A stretch of 7,753 bases of DNA, taken from the NCBI GenBank assembly GCA_021795135.1, contig JAJYPT010000078.1, positions 1 to 7,753 of the forward strand. Reading direction: 5' to 3'. The translations under genes were made by a program, and so were the position numbers. Origin of the DNA: Actinomycetes bacterium (GTDB lineage: Bacteria; Actinomycetota; Acidimicrobiia; Acidimicrobiales; JAJYPT01). Position 1 is the stretch's first letter, and the number at the start of each line of letters is the position of its first letter. The notes beneath the pieces are model-generated. The model had not been told where the DNA came from and searched no databases. It was given only the letters and a program-made list of their open reading frames with translations. This document shows positions 6,880 through 7,753 of the stretch, piece after piece.

Positions 6880-7734
6880 TTAAAAAATAATTCTTTCAGG
6901 ATGAGAATATATATTCGCTCTTTCTTGTCTGATGAATCCCACTAGGGTAATACCCAGACTAGAGGCCACCTCAACTGCAAGACTAGAAGGAGCAGATACC
7001 GCTGCAATAACAGGTATCTTTGCCCTAGCTGCTTTTTGAATTAATTCGTATCCAATTCTTCCAGACAAAGCCAATATATGATTACAAGAACCTTCTTCGA
7101 ATTTCATTGCACAAGCCCCTATGACTTTATCTAAAGCATTATGACGCCCTATATCTTCTCTGACAACTTCTAAATCACCATTAAATTGAAAAATACCAGC
7201 CGCATGTAGTCCTCCGGTGGATTCAAATACAAGTTGTCTTTTTCTCAAGATATTAGGAAGTTCCAATAAAACTTCTATATTTACTTTTTGATCTAAATTA
7301 GATTCAAAAGCAGGAATTTGCAAATCTTGTAGACTTTCAATACCACAAAGCCCACAACTTGCAGTAGAAGAGAAATTTCTATTAAAAATGTCTTCCCTTG
7401 GCGAAGAACGCAAGGTTACAACGACTACATTTGGTTGTCTTTTTTTGTCAACCAAACCACAGTATTGCATTCTTAAGATTTCATTTTTAGAAAAAATAAT
7501 ACCTTCTCCGAGAAGGAACCCTAAAATCAGTTCAAAGTCATTTCCAGGAGTTCTCATTGTAACTGTCAAAGGTCTAGGACTGCTTCCTAGTTGTGATATT
7601 TGTATCTCTAGAGGTTCTTCGGTTGCAAGTTGATCTAGCCTGTTAGATGTTTGTCCATTAACTATTGTTACAACTTTGGTAGAAGTTGCTTTTTTCGTTT
7701 TAGCTTCTCGATCAATCAGAGTTACAGAAGGCAT
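6880..7734 (-). CDS. fdhD: FdhD, sulfurtransferase required for formate dehydrogenase activity
   Basis: FdhD takes sulfur from a cysteine desulfurase of the IscS type and passes it to the molybdenum cofactor before it enters formate dehydrogenase. The 284-residue protein is of normal length and cytosolic. The sulfur-carrying pair is visible in SCGLCGIESL (126-135) as C127 and C130. Other family blocks are STGGLHAAG (172-180), REDIGRHNALDKVIG (192-206), SGRIGYELIQKAARAKIP (224-241) and VSAPSSLAVE (246-255). The gene lies just upstream of fdhA on the same strand, 120 nt away, which fits its role; whether they share a transcript is open. The ATG at 7734 has only a purine-rich GAGAAGAG as a possible ribosome binding site, and the window ends 19 nt upstream, so its promoter is not seen. 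Confidence 0.95.
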   Translation of the reverse strand: MPSVTLIDREAKTKKATSTKVVTIVNGQTSNRLDQLATEEPLEIQISQLGSSPRPLTVTMRTPGNDFELILGFLLGEGIIFSKNEILRMQYCGLVDKKRQPNVVVVTLRSSPREDIFNRNFSSTASCGLCGIESLQDLQIPAFESNLDQKVNIEVLLELPNILRKRQLVFESTGGLHAAGIFQFNGDLEVVREDIGRHNALDKVIGACAMKFEEGSCNHILALSGRIGYELIQKAARAKIPVIAAVSAPSSLAVEVASSLGITLVGFIRQERANIYSHPERIIF

Positions 7735-7753
7735 TTTCTCTTCTCAAAATAGT

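Noticed and set aside
1..7753. CRISPR array, insertion sequence, phage or defence genes, tRNA or rRNA
   Set aside because: No spaced repeats, transposase-like proteins, terminal repeats or RNA gene sequences were seen; nearly all the DNA is accounted for by metabolic genes.

Overview
The window is most likely from a low-GC member of the Actinomycetota. The DNA is AT-rich throughout (roughly 35-40% GC by eye, with far more AT-rich intergenic DNA), yet the proteins have the make-up of the high-GC actinobacterial formate dehydrogenase type: an FdhA without a Tat signal, a four-cluster FdhB and a NrfD-type membrane subunit. The assignment rests on remembered family resemblance, not on a search.

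Layout. Positions 1-43 may be the cut N-terminus of a divergent minus-strand gene. Positions 44-161 are a very AT-rich intergenic stretch holding an AT-only inverted repeat. At 162-1202 (+) lies a PLP-dependent class V aminotransferase-fold enzyme. Everything from 1206 to 7734 is on the minus strand and reads right to left: fdhD (7734-6880), a 120-nt gap, fdhA (6759-3547), fdhB (3550-2711), a nrfD-like gene (2714-1767) and a flavin reductase-like gene (1700-1206). The last three junctions are ATGA, ATGA and a 66-nt gap. The aminotransferase and flavin reductase genes converge with three bases between their stop codons.

The main point is that fdhA is a selenoprotein gene. Two open frames (6759-6196 and the frame continuing to 3547) are one 1070-residue protein separated by an in-frame UGA at the exact position of the catalytic selenocysteine (residue 188, followed by His). 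Directly after the UGA lies a bacterial SECIS hairpin: a perfect 7-bp stem capped by the loop GGUCU, which starts 18 nt after the UGA. A gene caller unaware of selenocysteine would report a broken gene or two fragments.

How the genes work together: FdhD transfers sulfur to the molybdenum (or tungsten) cofactor needed by FdhA; FdhA oxidises formate to CO2; electrons pass through the clusters of FdhA and FdhB to the NrfD-like membrane protein and probably to the menaquinone pool. Since FdhA has no Tat signal and its start is fixed by an in-frame stop and a strong Shine-Dalgarno site, the catalytic side probably faces the cytoplasm. Selenocysteine insertion also needs selA, selB, selC and selD, which must lie elsewhere. 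I found no mobile element, CRISPR array, tRNA or rRNA, and no wholly new system; the recoding signal is the most notable item.
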